Below are positions 33,794 through 48,375 of a stretch of DNA of 64,000 bases, piece after piece. Position numbers and translations under genes: made by a program. How positions within the stretch are numbered: the first letter of the stretch is position 1; each line of letters opens with the position of its first letter. Below the pieces are notes generated by a model, which did no database searches, was not told the DNA's origin, and saw only the letters and a list, made by a program, of their open reading frames with translations. This DNA is from Tridacna crocea. Its lineage: Eukaryota > Mollusca > Bivalvia > Cardiida > Cardiidae. The stretch lies in contig OX031065.1 of the NCBI GenBank assembly GCA_943736015.1, forward strand, positions 23,512,427-23,576,426. The letters are read 5' to 3'.

Positions 33794-35413
33794 GTTTTTG
33801 CGCAGCAGTTAAACCTAACATTGACTTTTGACTCGCAAGGTCACCAAAATTGACCCTGGTAAGAAAACAGGGAAACATTCGGTTTACCTTTCTTTGATTT
33901 GTGCAACAGGTAGCAGTTGCCTCCGAAAGTGTCCGAGTTGATTTTACAATTTTATGCGCAGCACGTAACCATCACGTATGGGGGACATAGTCATCGTAAC
34001 CAAATCAATGGCCCTAGTGAGAGAAAACGAAAAAGAAAAATCCCTATGATTGACTTGAATGACAGACCTGTCGTCTGCTACAAAATGTTCCATAAGTCCA
34101 TGTTTCATGTTTTCGCGGATGCGTAAATGGAACCTATGAGACGGTAGTCAACGTAAATGGTTTGTTGCCATGGTATAAAGACAACGGAGGGGAAAAAAAA
34201 AAAAAAAAATGTCGGAAATTTTGTTCCCTACATTTGACTTAAGAAACATGTGTCGTCTGCCACGAAATGTTCCCTGAGTCGATTTTTCATGTTTTTCGCG
34301 GATACGTAAGTGGCACCTATGAGAGACGGTAGTCTACGTAAATGGGTATGTCGTCACGGTATAAAGAGATTGGAGAGAAAAAATATATTAGAAATTCAGT
34401 TCTCTTTGTTTGACTTATGCAGTTGCTACTGAAAGAGTCTTCAGTCTTTTTTTAGCCACTTGTCACATTATTTCCTGGTGTTTTCGCATGTGCGTAACTG
34501 GCACGTATGAAACGGTAGTCAATGTAACTGGGTTTCCTGTTGCGGTTTGAAGAGATTAGAAGAATTACGCTTCAATGCCCTTTGTTTGATTCATGCAATA
34601 GGAATCAATTGCTACTGAAAGAGTATTCAGTCTTTTTTTAGCCACTTGTCACATTCATTTCTGGGTTTTTTGCACTGTACATTGATCATTTTGGCTTATT
34701 CAATGTGCAGAATTTAATGTGGTCTGAGTCAGAAAATCTAATTAAGGGATAAAGGGGCATCAAGGGTTTATTTCAAGGGAAGTAACTCTTGCAGGGGGGG
34801 CTTGAAAAGACCAAAACAAGGTCTTCTGCCACCCTGTTCTCTTAAATTTTGGCCCTTTTTCAGTGAAATCTGGCATGTGTGGATGGTGCATGCCTGGCAG
34901 TTTGCCAAGGACTGCACAGCAGCCTTCAAAGGAGACTTTAAATCCACTTTTATGCCGTTTTTTGTTCACTGTTTTCTATTGATATATTAGGGCGCCATTT
35001 TGAAGTAATTTTCAAGCTCTCTGATTGGCTGATTGGGCCCAGCTTTGAATTTCTCGAAGCCTCTGATTGGCTGACTGGGCCCAGCTTTGAATTTCTCGAA
35101 GCCTCTGATTGGCTGACTGGGCCCCATGCTGATTTCCTTATTAACCTTTTACCACACAATGACGCCTTTTTACACACCCGAAAGAGAAAGCTTTTGAAAA
35201 TAATCTGAGAAAAGGAGACAATGCAGGTTACCAGCATTTTCTCCTTTTCCCACAATGTTTTCTACCCTATCGAAGAAAAAATGGATTATTGCTTATTCTT
35301 ACGTCTTATTGTATCTTTATGGCCTATTTTCAAATTCTTCAAACTAGAACAAGATTTTTTTTTTTAACTGGAAAAAGTTTCCGCAACAGCAACCCGTTGC
35401 TTCTGAATTCTAT
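33794..35413 (+). repeat. Unit 22, long unit (1620 bp)
   Basis: Private T to C at 34397. CCAAT minisatellite at 35019-35125, hairpin at 35209-35249. Confidence 0.97.
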
Positions 35414-37033
35414 GTTTTTGCGCAGCAGTTAAACCTAACATTGACTTTTGACTCGCAAGGTCACCAAAATTGACCCTGGTAAGAAAACAGGGAAACATTC
35501 GGTTTACCTTTCTTTGATTTGTGCAACAGGTAGCAGTTGCCTCCGAAAGTGTCCGAGTTGATTTTACAATTTTATGCGCAGCACGTAACCATCACGTATG
35601 GGGGACATAGTCATCGTAACCAAATCAATGGCCCTAGTGAGAGAAAACGAAAAAGAAAAATCCCTATGATTGACTTGAATGACAGACCTGTCGTCTGCTA
35701 CAAAATGTTCCATAAGTCCATGTTTCATGTTTTCGCGGATGCGTAAATGGAACCTATGAGACGGTAGTCAACGTAAATGGTTTGTTGCCATGGTATAAAG
35801 ACAACGGAGGGGAAAAAAAAAAAAAAAAATGTCGGAAATTTTGTTCCCTACATTTGACTTAAGAAACATGTGTCGTCTGCCACGAAATGTTCCCTGAGTC
35901 GATTTTTCATGTTTTTCGCGGATACGTAAGTGGCACCTATGAGAGACGGTAGTCTACGTAAATGGGTATGTCGTCACGGTATAAAGAGATTGGAGAGAAA
36001 AAATATATTAGAAATTTAGTTCTCTTTGTTTGACTTATGCAGTTGCTACTGAAAGAGTCTTCAGTCTTTTTTTAGCCACTTGTCACATTATTTCCTGGTG
36101 TTTTCGCATGTGCGTAACTGGCACGTATGAAACGGTAGTCAATGTAACTGGGTTTCCTGTTGCGGTTTGAAGAGATTAGAAGAATTACGCTTCAATGCCC
36201 TTTGTTTGATTCATGCAATAGGAATCAATTGCTACTGAAAGAGTATTCAGTCTTTTTTTAGCCACTTGTCACATTCATTTCTGGGTTTTTTGCACTGTAC
36301 ATTGATCATTTTGGCTTATTCAATGTGCAGAATTTAATGTGGTCTGAGTCAGAAAATCTAATTAAGGGATAAAGGGGCATCAAGGGTTTATTTCAAGGGA
36401 AGTAACTCTTGCAGGGGGGGCTTGAAAAGACCAAAACAAGGTCTTCTGCCACCCTGTTCTCTTAAATTTTGGCCCTTTTTCAGTGAAATCTGGCATGTGT
36501 GGATGGTGCATGCCTGGCAGTTTGCCAAGGACTGCACAGCAGCCTTCAAAGGAGACTTTAAATCCACTTTTATGCCGTTTTTTGTTCACTGTTTTCTATT
36601 GATATATTAGGGCGCCATTTTGAAGTAATTTTCAAGCTCTCTGATTGGCTGATTGGGCCCAGCTTTGAATTTCTCGAAGCCTCTGATTGGCTGACTGGGC
36701 CCAGCTTTGAATTTCTCGAAGCCTCTGATTGGCTGACTGGGCCCCATGCTGATTTCCTTATTAACCTTTTACCACACAATGACGCCTTTTTACACACCCG
36801 AAAGAGAAAGCTTTTGAAAATAATCTGAGAAAAGGAGACAATGCAGGTTACCAGCATTTTCTCCTTTTCCCACAATGTTTTCTACCCTATCGAAGAAAAA
36901 ATGGATTATTGCTTATTCTTACGTCTTATTGTATCTTTATGGCCTATTTTCAAATTCTTCAAACTAGAACAAGATTTTTTTTTTTAACTGGAAAAAGTTT
37001 CCGCAACAGCAACCCGTTGCTTCTGAATTCTAT
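35414..37033 (+). repeat. Unit 23, long unit (1620 bp)
   Basis: Consensus sequence. CCAAT minisatellite at 36639-36745, hairpin at 36829-36869. Confidence 0.97.
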
Positions 37034-38653
37034 GTTTTTGCGCAGCAGTTAAACCTAACATTGACTTTTGACTCGCAAGGTCACCAAAATTGACCCTGGT
37101 AAGAAAACAGGGAAACATTCGGTTTACCTTTCTTTGATTTGTGCAACAGGTAGCAGTTGCCTCCGAAAGTGTCCGAGTTGATTTTACAATTTTATGCGCA
37201 GCACGTAACCATCACGTATGGGGGACATAGTCATCGTAACCAAATCAATGGCCCTAGTGAGAGAAAACGAAAAAGAAAAATCCCTATGATTGACTTGAAT
37301 GACAGACCTGTCGTCTGCTACAAAATGTTCCATAAGTCCATGTTTCATGTTTTCGCGGATGCGTAAATGGAACCTATGAGACGGTAGTCAACGTAAATGG
37401 TTTGTTGCCATGGTATAAAGACAACGGAGGGGAAAAAAAAAAAAAAAAATGTCGGAAATTTTGTTCCCTACATTTGACTTAAGAAACATGTGTCGTCTGC
37501 CACGAAATGTTCCCTGAGTCGATTTTTCATGTTTTTCGCGGATACGTAAGTGGCACCTATGAGAGACGGTAGTCTACGTAAATGGGTATGTCGTCACGGT
37601 ATAAAGAGATTGGAGAGAAAAAATATATTAGAAATTTAGTTCTCTTTGTTTGACTTATGCAGTTGCTACTGAAAGAGTCTTCAGTCTTTTTTTAGCCACT
37701 TGTCACATTATTTCCTGGTGTTTTCGCATGTGCGTAACTGGCACGTATGAAACGGTAGTCAATGTAACTGGGTTTCCTGTTGCGGTTTGAAGAGATTAGA
37801 AGAATTACGCTTCAATGCCCTTTGTTTGATTCATGCAATAGGAATCAATTGCTACTGAAAGAGTATTCAGTCTTTTTTTAGCCACTTGTCACATTCATTT
37901 CTGGGTTTTTTGCACTGTACATTGATCATTTTGGCTTATTCAATGTGCAGAATTTAATGTGGTCTGAGTCAGAAAATCTAATTAAGGGATAAAGGGGCAT
38001 CAAGGGTTTATTTCAAGGGAAGTAACTCTTGCAGGGGGGGCTTGAAAAGACCAAAACAAGGTCTTCTGCCACCCTGTTCTCTTAAATTTTGGCCCTTTTT
38101 CAGTGAAATCTGGCATGTGTGGATGGTGCATGCCTGGCAGTTTGCCAAGGACTGCACAGCAGCCTTCAAAGGAGACTTTAAATCCACTTTTATGCCGTTT
38201 TTTGTTCACTGTTTTCTATTGATATATTAGGGCGCCATTTTGAAGTAATTTTCAAGCTCTCTGATTGGCTGATTGGGCCCAGCTTTGAATTTCTCGAAGC
38301 CTCTGATTGGCTGACTGGGCCCAGCTTTGAATTTCTCGAAGCCTCTGATTGGCTGACTGGGCCCCATGCTGATTTCCTTATTAACCTTTTACCACACAAT
38401 GACGCCTTTTTACACACCCGAAAGAGAAAGCTTTTGAAAATAATCTGAGAAAAGGAGACAATGCAGGTTACCAGCATTTTCTCCTTTTCCCACAATGTTT
38501 TCTACCCTATCGAAGAAAAAATGGATTATTGCTTATTCTTACGTCTTATTGTATCTTTATGGCCTATTTTCAAATTCTTCAAACTAGAACAAGATTTTTT
38601 TTTTTAACTGGAAAAAGTTTCCGCAACAGCAACCCGTTGCTTCTGAATTCTAT
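37034..38653 (+). repeat. Unit 24, long unit (1620 bp)
   Basis: Consensus sequence, apparently identical to unit 23. CCAAT minisatellite at 38259-38365, hairpin at 38449-38489. Confidence 0.97.
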
Positions 38654-40274
38654 GTTTTTGCGCAGCAGTTAAACCTAACATTGACTTTTGACTCGCAAGG
38701 TCACCAAAATTGACCCTGGTAAGAAAACAGGGAAACATTCGGTTTACCTTTCTTTGATTTGTGCAACAGGTAGCAGTTGCCTCCGAAAGTGTCCGAGTTG
38801 ATTTTACAATTTTATGCGCAGCACGTAACCATCACGTATGGGGGACATAGTCATCGTAACCAAATCAATGGCCCTAGTGAGAGAAAACGAAAAAGAAAAA
38901 TCCCTATGATTGACTTGAATGACAGACCTGTCGTCTGCTACAAAATGTTCCATAAGTCCATGTTTCATGTTTTCGCGGATGCGTAAATGGAACCTATGAG
39001 ACGGTAGTCAACGTAAATGGTTTGTTGCCATGGTATAAAGACAACGGAGGGGAAAAAAAAAAAAAAAAATGTCGGAAATTTTGTTCCCTACATTTGACTT
39101 AAGAAACATGTGTTGTCTGCCACGAAATGTTCCCTGAGTCGATTTTTCATGTTTTTCGCGGATACGTAAGTGGCACCTATGAGAGACGGTAGTCTACGTA
39201 AATGGGTATGTCGTCACGGTATAAAGAGATTGGAGAGAAAAAATATATTAGAAATTTAGTTCTCTTTGTTTGACTTATGCAGTTGCTACTGAAAGAGTCT
39301 TCAGTCTTTTTTTAGCCACTTGTCACATTATTTCCTGGTGTTTTCGCATGTGCGTAACTGGCACGTATGAAACGGTAGTCAATGTAACTGGGTTTCCTGT
39401 TGCGGTTTGAAGAGATTAGAAGAATTACGCTTCAATGCCCTTTGTTTGATTCATGCAATAGGAATCAATTGCTACTGAAAGAGTATTCAGTCTTTTTTTA
39501 GCCACTTGTCACATTCATTTCTGGGTTTTTTGCACTGTACATTGATCATTTTGGCTTATTCAATGTGCAGAATTTAATGTGGTCTGAGTCAGAAAATCTA
39601 ATTAAGGGATAAAGGGGCATCAAGGGTTTATTTCAAGGGAAGTAACTCTTGCAGGGGGGGGCTTGAAAAGACCAAAACAAGGTCTTCTGCCACCCTGTTC
39701 TCTTAAATTTTGGCCCTTTTTCAGTGAAATCTGGCATGTGTGGATGGTGCATGCCTGGCAGTTTGCCAAGGACTGCACAGCAGCCTTCAAAGGAGACTTT
39801 AAATCCACTTTTATGCCGTTTTTTGTTCACTGTTTTCTATTGATATATTAGGGCGCCATTTTGAAGTAATTTTCAAGCTCTCTGATTGGCTGATTGGGCC
39901 CAGCTTTGAATTTCTCGAAGCCTCTGATTGGCTGACTGGGCCCAGCTTTGAATTTCTCGAAGCCTCTGATTGGCTGACTGGGCCCCATGCTGATTTCCTT
40001 ATTAACCTTTTACCACACAATGACGCCTTTTTACACACCCGAAAGAGAAAGCTTTTGAAAATAATCTGAGAAAAGGAGACAATGCAGGTTACCAGCATTT
40101 TCTCCTTTTCCCACAATGTTTTCTACCCTATCGAAGAAAAAATGGATTATTGCTTATTCTTACGTCTTATTGTATCTTTATGGCCTATTTTCAAATTCTT
40201 CAAACTAGAACAAGATTTTTTTTTTTAACTGGAAAAAGTTTCCGCAACAGCAACCCGTTGCTTCTGAATTCTAT
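38654..40274 (+). repeat. Unit 25, type-a unit of the trimer (1621 bp)
   Basis: It is marked by T at 39114 (phase 461, CpG) and a G tract of 8. Units 28 and 31 share both markers. CCAAT minisatellite at 39880-39986, hairpin at 40070-40110. Confidence 0.97.
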
Positions 40275-41894
40275 GTTTTTGCGCAGCAGTTAAACCTAAC
40301 ATTGACTTTTGACTCGCAAGGTCACCAAAATTGACCCTGGTAAGAAAACAGGGAAACATTCGGTTTACCTTTCTTTGATTTGTGCAACAGGTAGCAGTTG
40401 CCTCCGAAAGTGTCCGAGTTGATTTTACAATTTTATGCGCAGCACGTAACCATCACGTATGGGGGACATAGTCATCGTAACCAAATCAATGGCCCTAGTG
40501 AGAGAAAACGAAAAAGAAAAATCCCTATGATTGACTTGAATGACAGACCTGTCGTCTGCTACAAAATGTTCCATAAGTCCATGTTTCATGTTTTCGCGGA
40601 TGCGTAAATGGAACCTATGAGACGGTAGTCAACGTAAATGGTTTGTTGCCATGGTATAAAGACAACGGAGGGAAAAAAAAAAAAAAAAAATGTCGGAAAT
40701 TTTGTTCCCTACATTTGACTTAAGAAACATGTGTCGTCTGCCACGAAATGTTCCCTGAGTCGATTTTTCATGTTTTTCGCGGATACGTAAAAGGCACCTA
40801 TGAGAGACGGTAGTCTACGTAAATGGGTATGTCGTCACGGTATAAAGAGATTGGAGAGAAAAAATATATTAGAAATTTAGTTCTCTTTGTTTGACTTATG
40901 CAGTTGCTACTGAAAGAGTCTTCAGTCTTTTTTTAGCCACTTGTCACATTATTTCCTGGTGTTTTCGCATGTGCGTAACTGGCACGTATGAAACGGTAGT
41001 CAATGTAACTGGGTTTCCTGTTGCGGTTTGAAGAGATTAGAAGAATTACGCTTCAATGCCCTTTGTTTGATTCATGCAATAGGAATCAATTGCTACTGAA
41101 AGAGTATTCAGTCTTTTTTTAGCCACTTGTCACATTCATTTCTGGGTTTTTTGCACTGTACATTGATCATTTTGGCTTATTCAATGTGCAGAATTTAATG
41201 TGGTCTGAGTCAGAAAATCTAATTAAGGGATAAAGGGGCATCAAGGGTTTATTTCAAGGGAAGTAACTCTTGCAGGGGGGGCTTGAAAAGACCAAAACAA
41301 GGTCTTCTGCCACCCTGTTCTCTTAAATTTTGGCCCTTTTTCAGTGAAATCTGGCATGTGTGGATGGTGCATGCCTGGCAGTTTGCCAAGGACTGCACAG
41401 CAGCCTTCAAAGGAGACTTTAAATCCACTTTTATGCCGTTTTTTGTTCACTGTTTTCTATTGATATATTAGGGCGCCATTTTGAAGTAATTTTCAAGCTC
41501 TCTGATTGGCTGATTGGGCCCAGCTTTGAATTTCTCGAAGCCTCTGATTGGCTGACTGGGCCCAGCTTTGAATTTCTCGAAGCCTCTGATTGGCTGACTG
41601 GGCCCCATGCTGATTTCCTTATTAACCTTTTACCACACAATGACGCCTTTTTACACACCCGAAAGAGAAAGCTTTTGAAAATAATCTGAGAAAAGGAGAC
41701 AATGCAGGTTACCAGCATTTTCTCCTTTTCCCACAATGTTTTCTACCCTATCGAAGAAAAAATGGATTATTGCTTATTCTTACGTCTTATTGTATCTTTA
41801 TGGCCTATTTTCAAATTCTTCAAACTAGAACAAGATTTTTTTTTTTAACTGGAAAAAGTTTCCGCAACAGCAACCCGTTGCTTCTGAATTCTAT
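40275..41894 (+). repeat. Unit 26, type-b unit of the trimer (1620 bp)
   Basis: It is marked by G to A at 40673, giving GGG followed by 18 A; units 29 and 32 share this. A private GT to AA doublet lies at 40791-40792. CCAAT minisatellite at 41500-41606, hairpin at 41690-41730. Confidence 0.97.
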
Positions 41895-43514
41895 GTTTTT
41901 GCGCAGCAGTTAAACCTAACATTGACTTTTGACTCGCAAGGTCACCAAAATTGACCCTGGTAAGAAAACAGGGAAACATTCGGTTTACCTTTCTTTGATT
42001 TGTGCAACAGGTAGCAGTTGCCTCCGAAAGTGTCCGAGTTGATTTTACAATTTTATGCGCAGCACGTAACCATCACGTATGGGGGACATAGTCATCGTAA
42101 CCAAATCAATGGCCCTAGTGAGAGAAAACGAAAAAGAAAAATCCCTATGATTGACTTGAATGACAGACCTGTCGTCTGCTACAAAATGTTCCATAAGTCC
42201 ATGTTTCATGTTTTCGCGGATGCGTAAATGGAACCTATGAGACGGTAGTCAACGTAAATGGTTTGTTGCCATGGTATAAAGACAACGGAGGGGAAAAAAA
42301 AAAAAAAAAATGTCGGAAATTTTGTTCCCTACATTTGACTTAAGAAACATGTGTCGTCTGCCACGAAATGTTCCCTGAGTCGATTTTTCATGTTTTTCGC
42401 GGATACGTAAGTGGCACCTATGAGAGACGGTAGTCTACGTAAATGGGTATGTCGTCACGGTATAAAGAGATTGGAGAGAAAAAATATATTAGAAATTTAG
42501 TTCTCTTTGTTTGACTTATGCAGTTGCTACTGAAAGAGTCTTCAGTCTTTTTTTAGCCACTTGTCACATTATTTCCTGGTGTTTTCGCATGTGCGTAACT
42601 GGCACGTATGAAACGGTAGTCAATGTAACTGGGTTTCCTGTTGCGGTTTGAAGAGATTAGAAGAATTACGCTTCAATGCCCTTTGTTTGATTCATGCAAT
42701 AGGAATCAATTGCTACTGAAAGAGTATTCAGTCTTTTTTTAGCCACTTGTCACATTCATTTCTGGGTTTTTTGCACTGTACATTGATCATTTTGGCTTAT
42801 TCAATGTGCAGAATTTAATGTGGTCTGAGTCAGAAAATCTAATTAAGGGATAAAGGGGCATCAAGGGTTTATTTCAAGGGAAGTAACTCTTGCAGGGGGG
42901 GCTTGAAAAGACCAAAACAAGGTCTTCTGCCACCCTGTTCTCTTAAATTTTGGCCCTTTTTCAGTGAAATCTGGCATGTGTGGATGGTGCATGCCTGGCA
43001 GTTTGCCAAGGACTGCACAGCAGCCTTCAAAGGAGACTTTAAATCCACTTTTATGCCGTTTTTTGTTCACTGTTTTCTATTGATATATTAGGGCGCCATT
43101 TTGAAGTAATTTTCAAGCTCTCTGATTGGCTGATTGGGCCCAGCTTTGAATTTCTCGAAGCCTCTGATTGGCTGACTGGGCCCAGCTTTGAATTTCTCGA
43201 AGCCTCTGATTGGCTGACTGGGCCCCATGCTGATTTCCTTATTAACCTTTTACCACACAATGACGCCTTTTTACACACCCGAAAGAGAAAGCTTTTGAAA
43301 ATAATCTGAGAAAAGGAGACAATGCAGGTTACCAGCATTTTCTCCTTTTCCCACAATGTTTTCTACCCTATCGAAGAAAAAATGGATTATTGCTTATTCT
43401 TACGTCTTATTGTATCTTTATGGCCTATTTTCAAATTCTTCAAACTAGAACAAGATTTTTTTTTTTAACTGGAAAAAGTTTCCGCAACAGCAACCCGTTG
43501 CTTCTGAATTCTAT
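41895..43514 (+). repeat. Unit 27, type-c unit of the trimer (1620 bp)
   Basis: Consensus sequence with none of the type-a or type-b markers. CCAAT minisatellite at 43120-43226, hairpin at 43310-43350. Confidence 0.97.
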
Positions 43515-45135
43515 GTTTTTGCGCAGCAGTTAAACCTAACATTGACTTTTGACTCGCAAGGTCACCAAAATTGACCCTGGTAAGAAAACAGGGAAACATT
43601 CGGTTTACCTTTCTTTGATTTGTGCAACAGGTAGCAGTTGCCTCCGAAAGTGTCCGAGTTGATTTTACAATTTTATGCGCAGCACGTAACCATCACGTAT
43701 GGGGGACATAGTCATCGTAACCAAATCAATGGCCCTAGTGAGAGAAAACGAAAAAGAAAAATCCCTATGATTGACTTGAATGACAGACCTGTCGTCTGCT
43801 ACAAAATGTTCCATAAGTCCATGTTTCATGTTTTCGCGGATGCGTAAATGGAACCTATGAGACGGTAGTCAACGTAAATGGTTTGTTGCCATGGTATAAA
43901 GACAACGGAGGGGAAAAAAAAAAAAAAAAATGTCGGAAATTTTGTTCCCTACATTTGACTTAAGAAACATGTGTTGTCTGCCACGAAATGTTCCCTGAGT
44001 CGATTTTTCATGTTTTTCGCGGATACGTAAGTGGCACCTATGAGAGACGGTAGTCTACGTAAATGGGTATGTCGTCACGGTATAAAGAGATTGGAGAGAA
44101 AAAATATATTAGAAATTTAGTTCTCTTTGTTTGACTTATGCAGTTGCTACTGAAAGAGTCTTCAGTCTTTTTTTAGCCACTTGTCACATTATTTCCTGGT
44201 GTTTTCGCATGTGCGTAACTGGCACGTATGAAACGGTAGTCAATGTAACTGGGTTTCCTGTTGCGGTTTGAAGAGATTAGAAGAATTACGCTTCAATGCC
44301 CTTTGTTTGATTCATGCAATAGGAATCAATTGCTACTGAAAGAGTATTCAGTCTTTTTTTAGCCACTTGTCACATTCATTTCTGGGTTTTTTGCACTGTA
44401 CATTGATCATTTTGGCTTATTCAATGTGCAGAATTTAATGTGGTCTGAGTCAGAAAATCTAATTAAGGGATAAAGGGGCATCAAGGGTTTATTTCAAGGG
44501 AAGTAACTCTTGCAGGGGGGGGCTTGAAAAGACCAAAACAAGGTCTTCTGCCACCCTGTTCTCTTAAATTTTGGCCCTTTTTCAGTGAAATCTGGCATGT
44601 GTGGATGGTGCATGCCTGGCAGTTTGCCAAGGACTGCACAGCAGCCTTCAAAGGAGACTTTAAATCCACTTTTATGCCGTTTTTTGTTCACTGTTTTCTA
44701 TTGATATATTAGGGCGCCATTTTGAAGTAATTTTCAAGCTCTCTGATTGGCTGATTGGGCCCAGCTTTGAATTTCTCGAAGCCTCTGATTGGCTGACTGG
44801 GCCCAGCTTTGAATTTCTCGAAGCCTCTGATTGGCTGACTGGGCCCCATGCTGATTTCCTTATTAACCTTTTACCACACAATGACGCCTTTTTACACACC
44901 CGAAAGAGAAAGCTTTTGAAAATAATCTGAGAAAAGGAGACAATGCAGGTTACCAGCATTTTCTCCTTTTCCCACAATGTTTTCTACCCTATCGAAGAAA
45001 AAATGGATTATTGCTTATTCTTACGTCTTATTGTATCTTTATGGCCTATTTTCAAATTCTTCAAACTAGAACAAGATTTTTTTTTTTAACTGGAAAAAGT
45101 TTCCGCAACAGCAACCCGTTGCTTCTGAATTCTAT
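43515..45135 (+). repeat. Unit 28, type-a unit of the trimer (1621 bp)
   Basis: T at 43975 and G tract 8, as in units 25 and 31. CCAAT minisatellite at 44741-44847, hairpin at 44931-44971. Confidence 0.97.
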
Positions 45136-46755
45136 GTTTTTGCGCAGCAGTTAAACCTAACATTGACTTTTGACTCGCAAGGTCACCAAAATTGACCCTG
45201 GTAAGAAAACAGGGAAACATTCGGTTTACCTTTCTTTGATTTGTGCAACAGGTAGCAGTTGCCTCCGAAAGTGTCCGAGTTGATTTTACAATTTTATGCG
45301 CAGCACGTAACCATCACGTATGGGGGACATAGTCATCGTAACCAAATCAATGGCCCTAGTGAGAGAAAACGAAAAAGAAAAATCCCTATGATTGACTTGA
45401 ATGACAGACCTGTCGTCTGCTACAAAATGTTCCATAAGTCCATGTTTCATGTTTTCGCGGATGCGTAAATGGAACCTATGAGACGGTAGTCAACGTAAAT
45501 GGTTTGTTGCCATGGTATAAAGACAACGGAGGGAAAAAAAAAAAAAAAAAATGTCGGAAATTTTGTTCCCTACATTTGACTTAAGAAACATGTGTCGTCT
45601 GCCACGAAATGTTCCCTGAGTCGATTTTTCATGTTTTTCGCGGATACGTAAGTGGCACCTATGAGAGACGGTAGTCTACGTAAATGGGTATGTCGTCACG
45701 GTATAAAGAGATTGGAGAGAAAAAATATATTAGAAATTTAGTTCTCTTTGTTTGACTTATGCAGTTGCTACTGAAAGAGTCTTCAGTCTTTTTTTAGCCA
45801 CTTGTCACATTATTTCCTGGTGTTTTCGCATGTGCGTAACTGGCACGTATGAAACGGTAGTCAATGTAACTGGGTTTCCTGTTGCGGTTTGAAGAGATTA
45901 GAAGAATTACGCTTCAATGCCCTTTGTTTGATTCATGCAATAGGAATCAATTGCTACTGAAAGAGTATTCAGTCTTTTTTTAGCCACTTGTCACATTCAT
46001 TTCTGGGTTTTTTGCACTGTACATTGATCATTTTGGCTTATTCAATGTGCAGAATTTAATGTGGTCTGAGTCAGAAAATCTAATTAAGGGATAAAGGGGC
46101 ATCAAGGGTTTATTTCAAGGGAAGTAACTCTTGCAGGGGGGGCTTGAAAAGACCAAAACAAGGTCTTCTGCCACCCTGTTCTCTTAAATTTTGGCCCTTT
46201 TTCAGTGAAATCTGGCATGTGTGGATGGTGCATGCCTGGCAGTTTGCCAAGGACTGCACAGCAGCCTTCAAAGGAGACTTTAAATCCACTTTTATGCCGT
46301 TTTTTGTTCACTGTTTTCTATTGATATATTAGGGCGCCATTTTGAAGTAATTTTCAAGCTCTCTGATTGGCTGATTGGGCCCAGCTTTGAATTTCTCGAA
46401 GCCTCTGATTGGCTGACTGGGCCCAGCTTTGAATTTCTCGAAGCCTCTGATTGGCTGACTGGGCCCCATGCTGATTTCCTTATTAACCTTTTACCACACA
46501 ATGACGCCTTTTTACACACCCGAAAGAGAAAGCTTTTGAAAATAATCTGAGAAAAGGAGACAATGCAGGTTACCAGCATTTTCTCCTTTTCCCACAATGT
46601 TTTCTACCCTATCGAAGAAAAAATGGATTATTGCTTATTCTTACGTCTTATTGTATCTTTATGGCCTATTTTCAAATTCTTCAAACTAGAACAAGATTTT
46701 TTTTTTTAACTGGAAAAAGTTTCCGCAACAGCAACCCGTTGCTTCTGAATTCTAT
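45136..46755 (+). repeat. Unit 29, type-b unit of the trimer (1620 bp)
   Basis: A at 45534 (GGG then 18 A), as in units 26 and 32. CCAAT minisatellite at 46361-46467, hairpin at 46551-46591. Confidence 0.97.
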
Positions 46756-48375
46756 GTTTTTGCGCAGCAGTTAAACCTAACATTGACTTTTGACTCGCAA
46801 GGTCACCAAAATTGACCCTGGTAAGAAAACAGGGAAACATTCGGTTTACCTTTCTTTGATTTGTGCAACAGGTAGCAGTTGCCTCCGAAAGTGTCCGAGT
46901 TGATTTTACAATTTTATGCGCAGCACGTAACCATCACGTATGGGGGACATAGTCATCGTAACCAAATCAATGGCCCTAGTGAGAGAAAACGAAAAAGAAA
47001 AATCCCTATGATTGACTTGAATGACAGACCTGTCGTCTGCTACAAAATGTTCCATAAGTCCATGTTTCATGTTTTCGCGGATGCGTAAATGGAACCTATG
47101 AGACGGTAGTCAACGTAAATGGTTTGTTGCCATGGTATAAAGACAACGGAGGGGAAAAAAAAAAAAAAAAATGTCGGAAATTTTGTTCCCTACATTTGAC
47201 TTAAGAAACATGTGTCGTCTGCCACGAAATGTTCCCTGAGTCGATTTTTCATGTTTTTCGCGGATACGTAAGTGGCACCTATGAGAGACGGTAGTCTACG
47301 TAAATGGGTATGTCGTCACGGTATAAAGAGATTGGAGAGAAAAAATATATTAGAAATTTAGTTCTCTTTGTTTGACTTATGCAGTTGCTACTGAAAGAGT
47401 CTTCAGTCTTTTTTTAGCCACTTGTCACATTATTTCCTGGTGTTTTCGCATGTGCGTAACTGGCACGTATGAAACGGTAGTCAATGTAACTGGGTTTCCT
47501 GTTGCGGTTTGAAGAGATTAGAAGAATTACGCTTCAATGCCCTTTGTTTGATTCATGCAATAGGAATCAATTGCTACTGAAAGAGTATTCAGTCTTTTTT
47601 TAGCCACTTGTCACATTCATTTCTGGGTTTTTTGCACTGTACATTGATCATTTTGGCTTATTCAATGTGCAGAATTTAATGTGGTCTGAGTCAGAAAATC
47701 TAATTAAGGGATAAAGGGGCATCAAGGGTTTATTTCAAGGGAAGTAACTCTTGCAGGGGGGGCTTGAAAAGACCAAAACAAGGTCTTCTGCCACCCTGTT
47801 CTCTTAAATTTTGGCCCTTTTTCAGTGAAATCTGGCATGTGTGGATGGTGCATGCCTGGCAGTTTGCCAAGGACTGCACAGCAGCCTTCAAAGGAGACTT
47901 TAAATCCACTTTTATGCCGTTTTTTGTTCACTGTTTTCTATTGATATATTAGGGCGCCATTTTGAAGTAATTTTCAAGCTCTCTGATTGGCTGATTGGGC
48001 CCAGCTTTGAATTTCTCGAAGCCTCTGATTGGCTGACTGGGCCCAGCTTTGAATTTCTCGAAGCCTCTGATTGGCTGACTGGGCCCCATGCTGATTTCCT
48101 TATTAACCTTTTACCACACAATGACGCCTTTTTACACACCCGAAAGAGAAAGCTTTTGAAAATAATCTGAGAAAAGGAGACAATGCAGGTTACCAGCATT
48201 TTCTCCTTTTCCCACAATGTTTTCTACCCTATCGAAGAAAAAATGGATTATTGCTTATTCTTACGTCTTATTGTATCTTTATGGCCTATTTTCAAATTCT
48301 TCAAACTAGAACAAGATTTTTTTTTTTAACTGGAAAAAGTTTCCGCAACAGCAACCCGTTGCTTCTGAATTCTAT
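46756..48375 (+). repeat. Unit 30, type-c unit of the trimer (1620 bp)
   Basis: Consensus sequence. CCAAT minisatellite at 47981-48087, hairpin at 48171-48211. Confidence 0.97.

Larger units (their letters stand above)
38654..43514 (+). repeat. Higher-order trimer, copy 1 (units 25-27)
   Basis: A 4861-bp block of type a, b and c units. Type a has T at phase 461 and eight G. Type b has A at phase 399. Type c is consensus. Private to this copy is the AA doublet at 40791-40792. Confidence 0.9.
43515..48375 (+). repeat. Higher-order trimer, copy 2 (units 28-30)
   Basis: Exactly 4861 bp, with the same a-b-c marker order as copies 1 and 3. I saw no private variant in it. Confidence 0.9.
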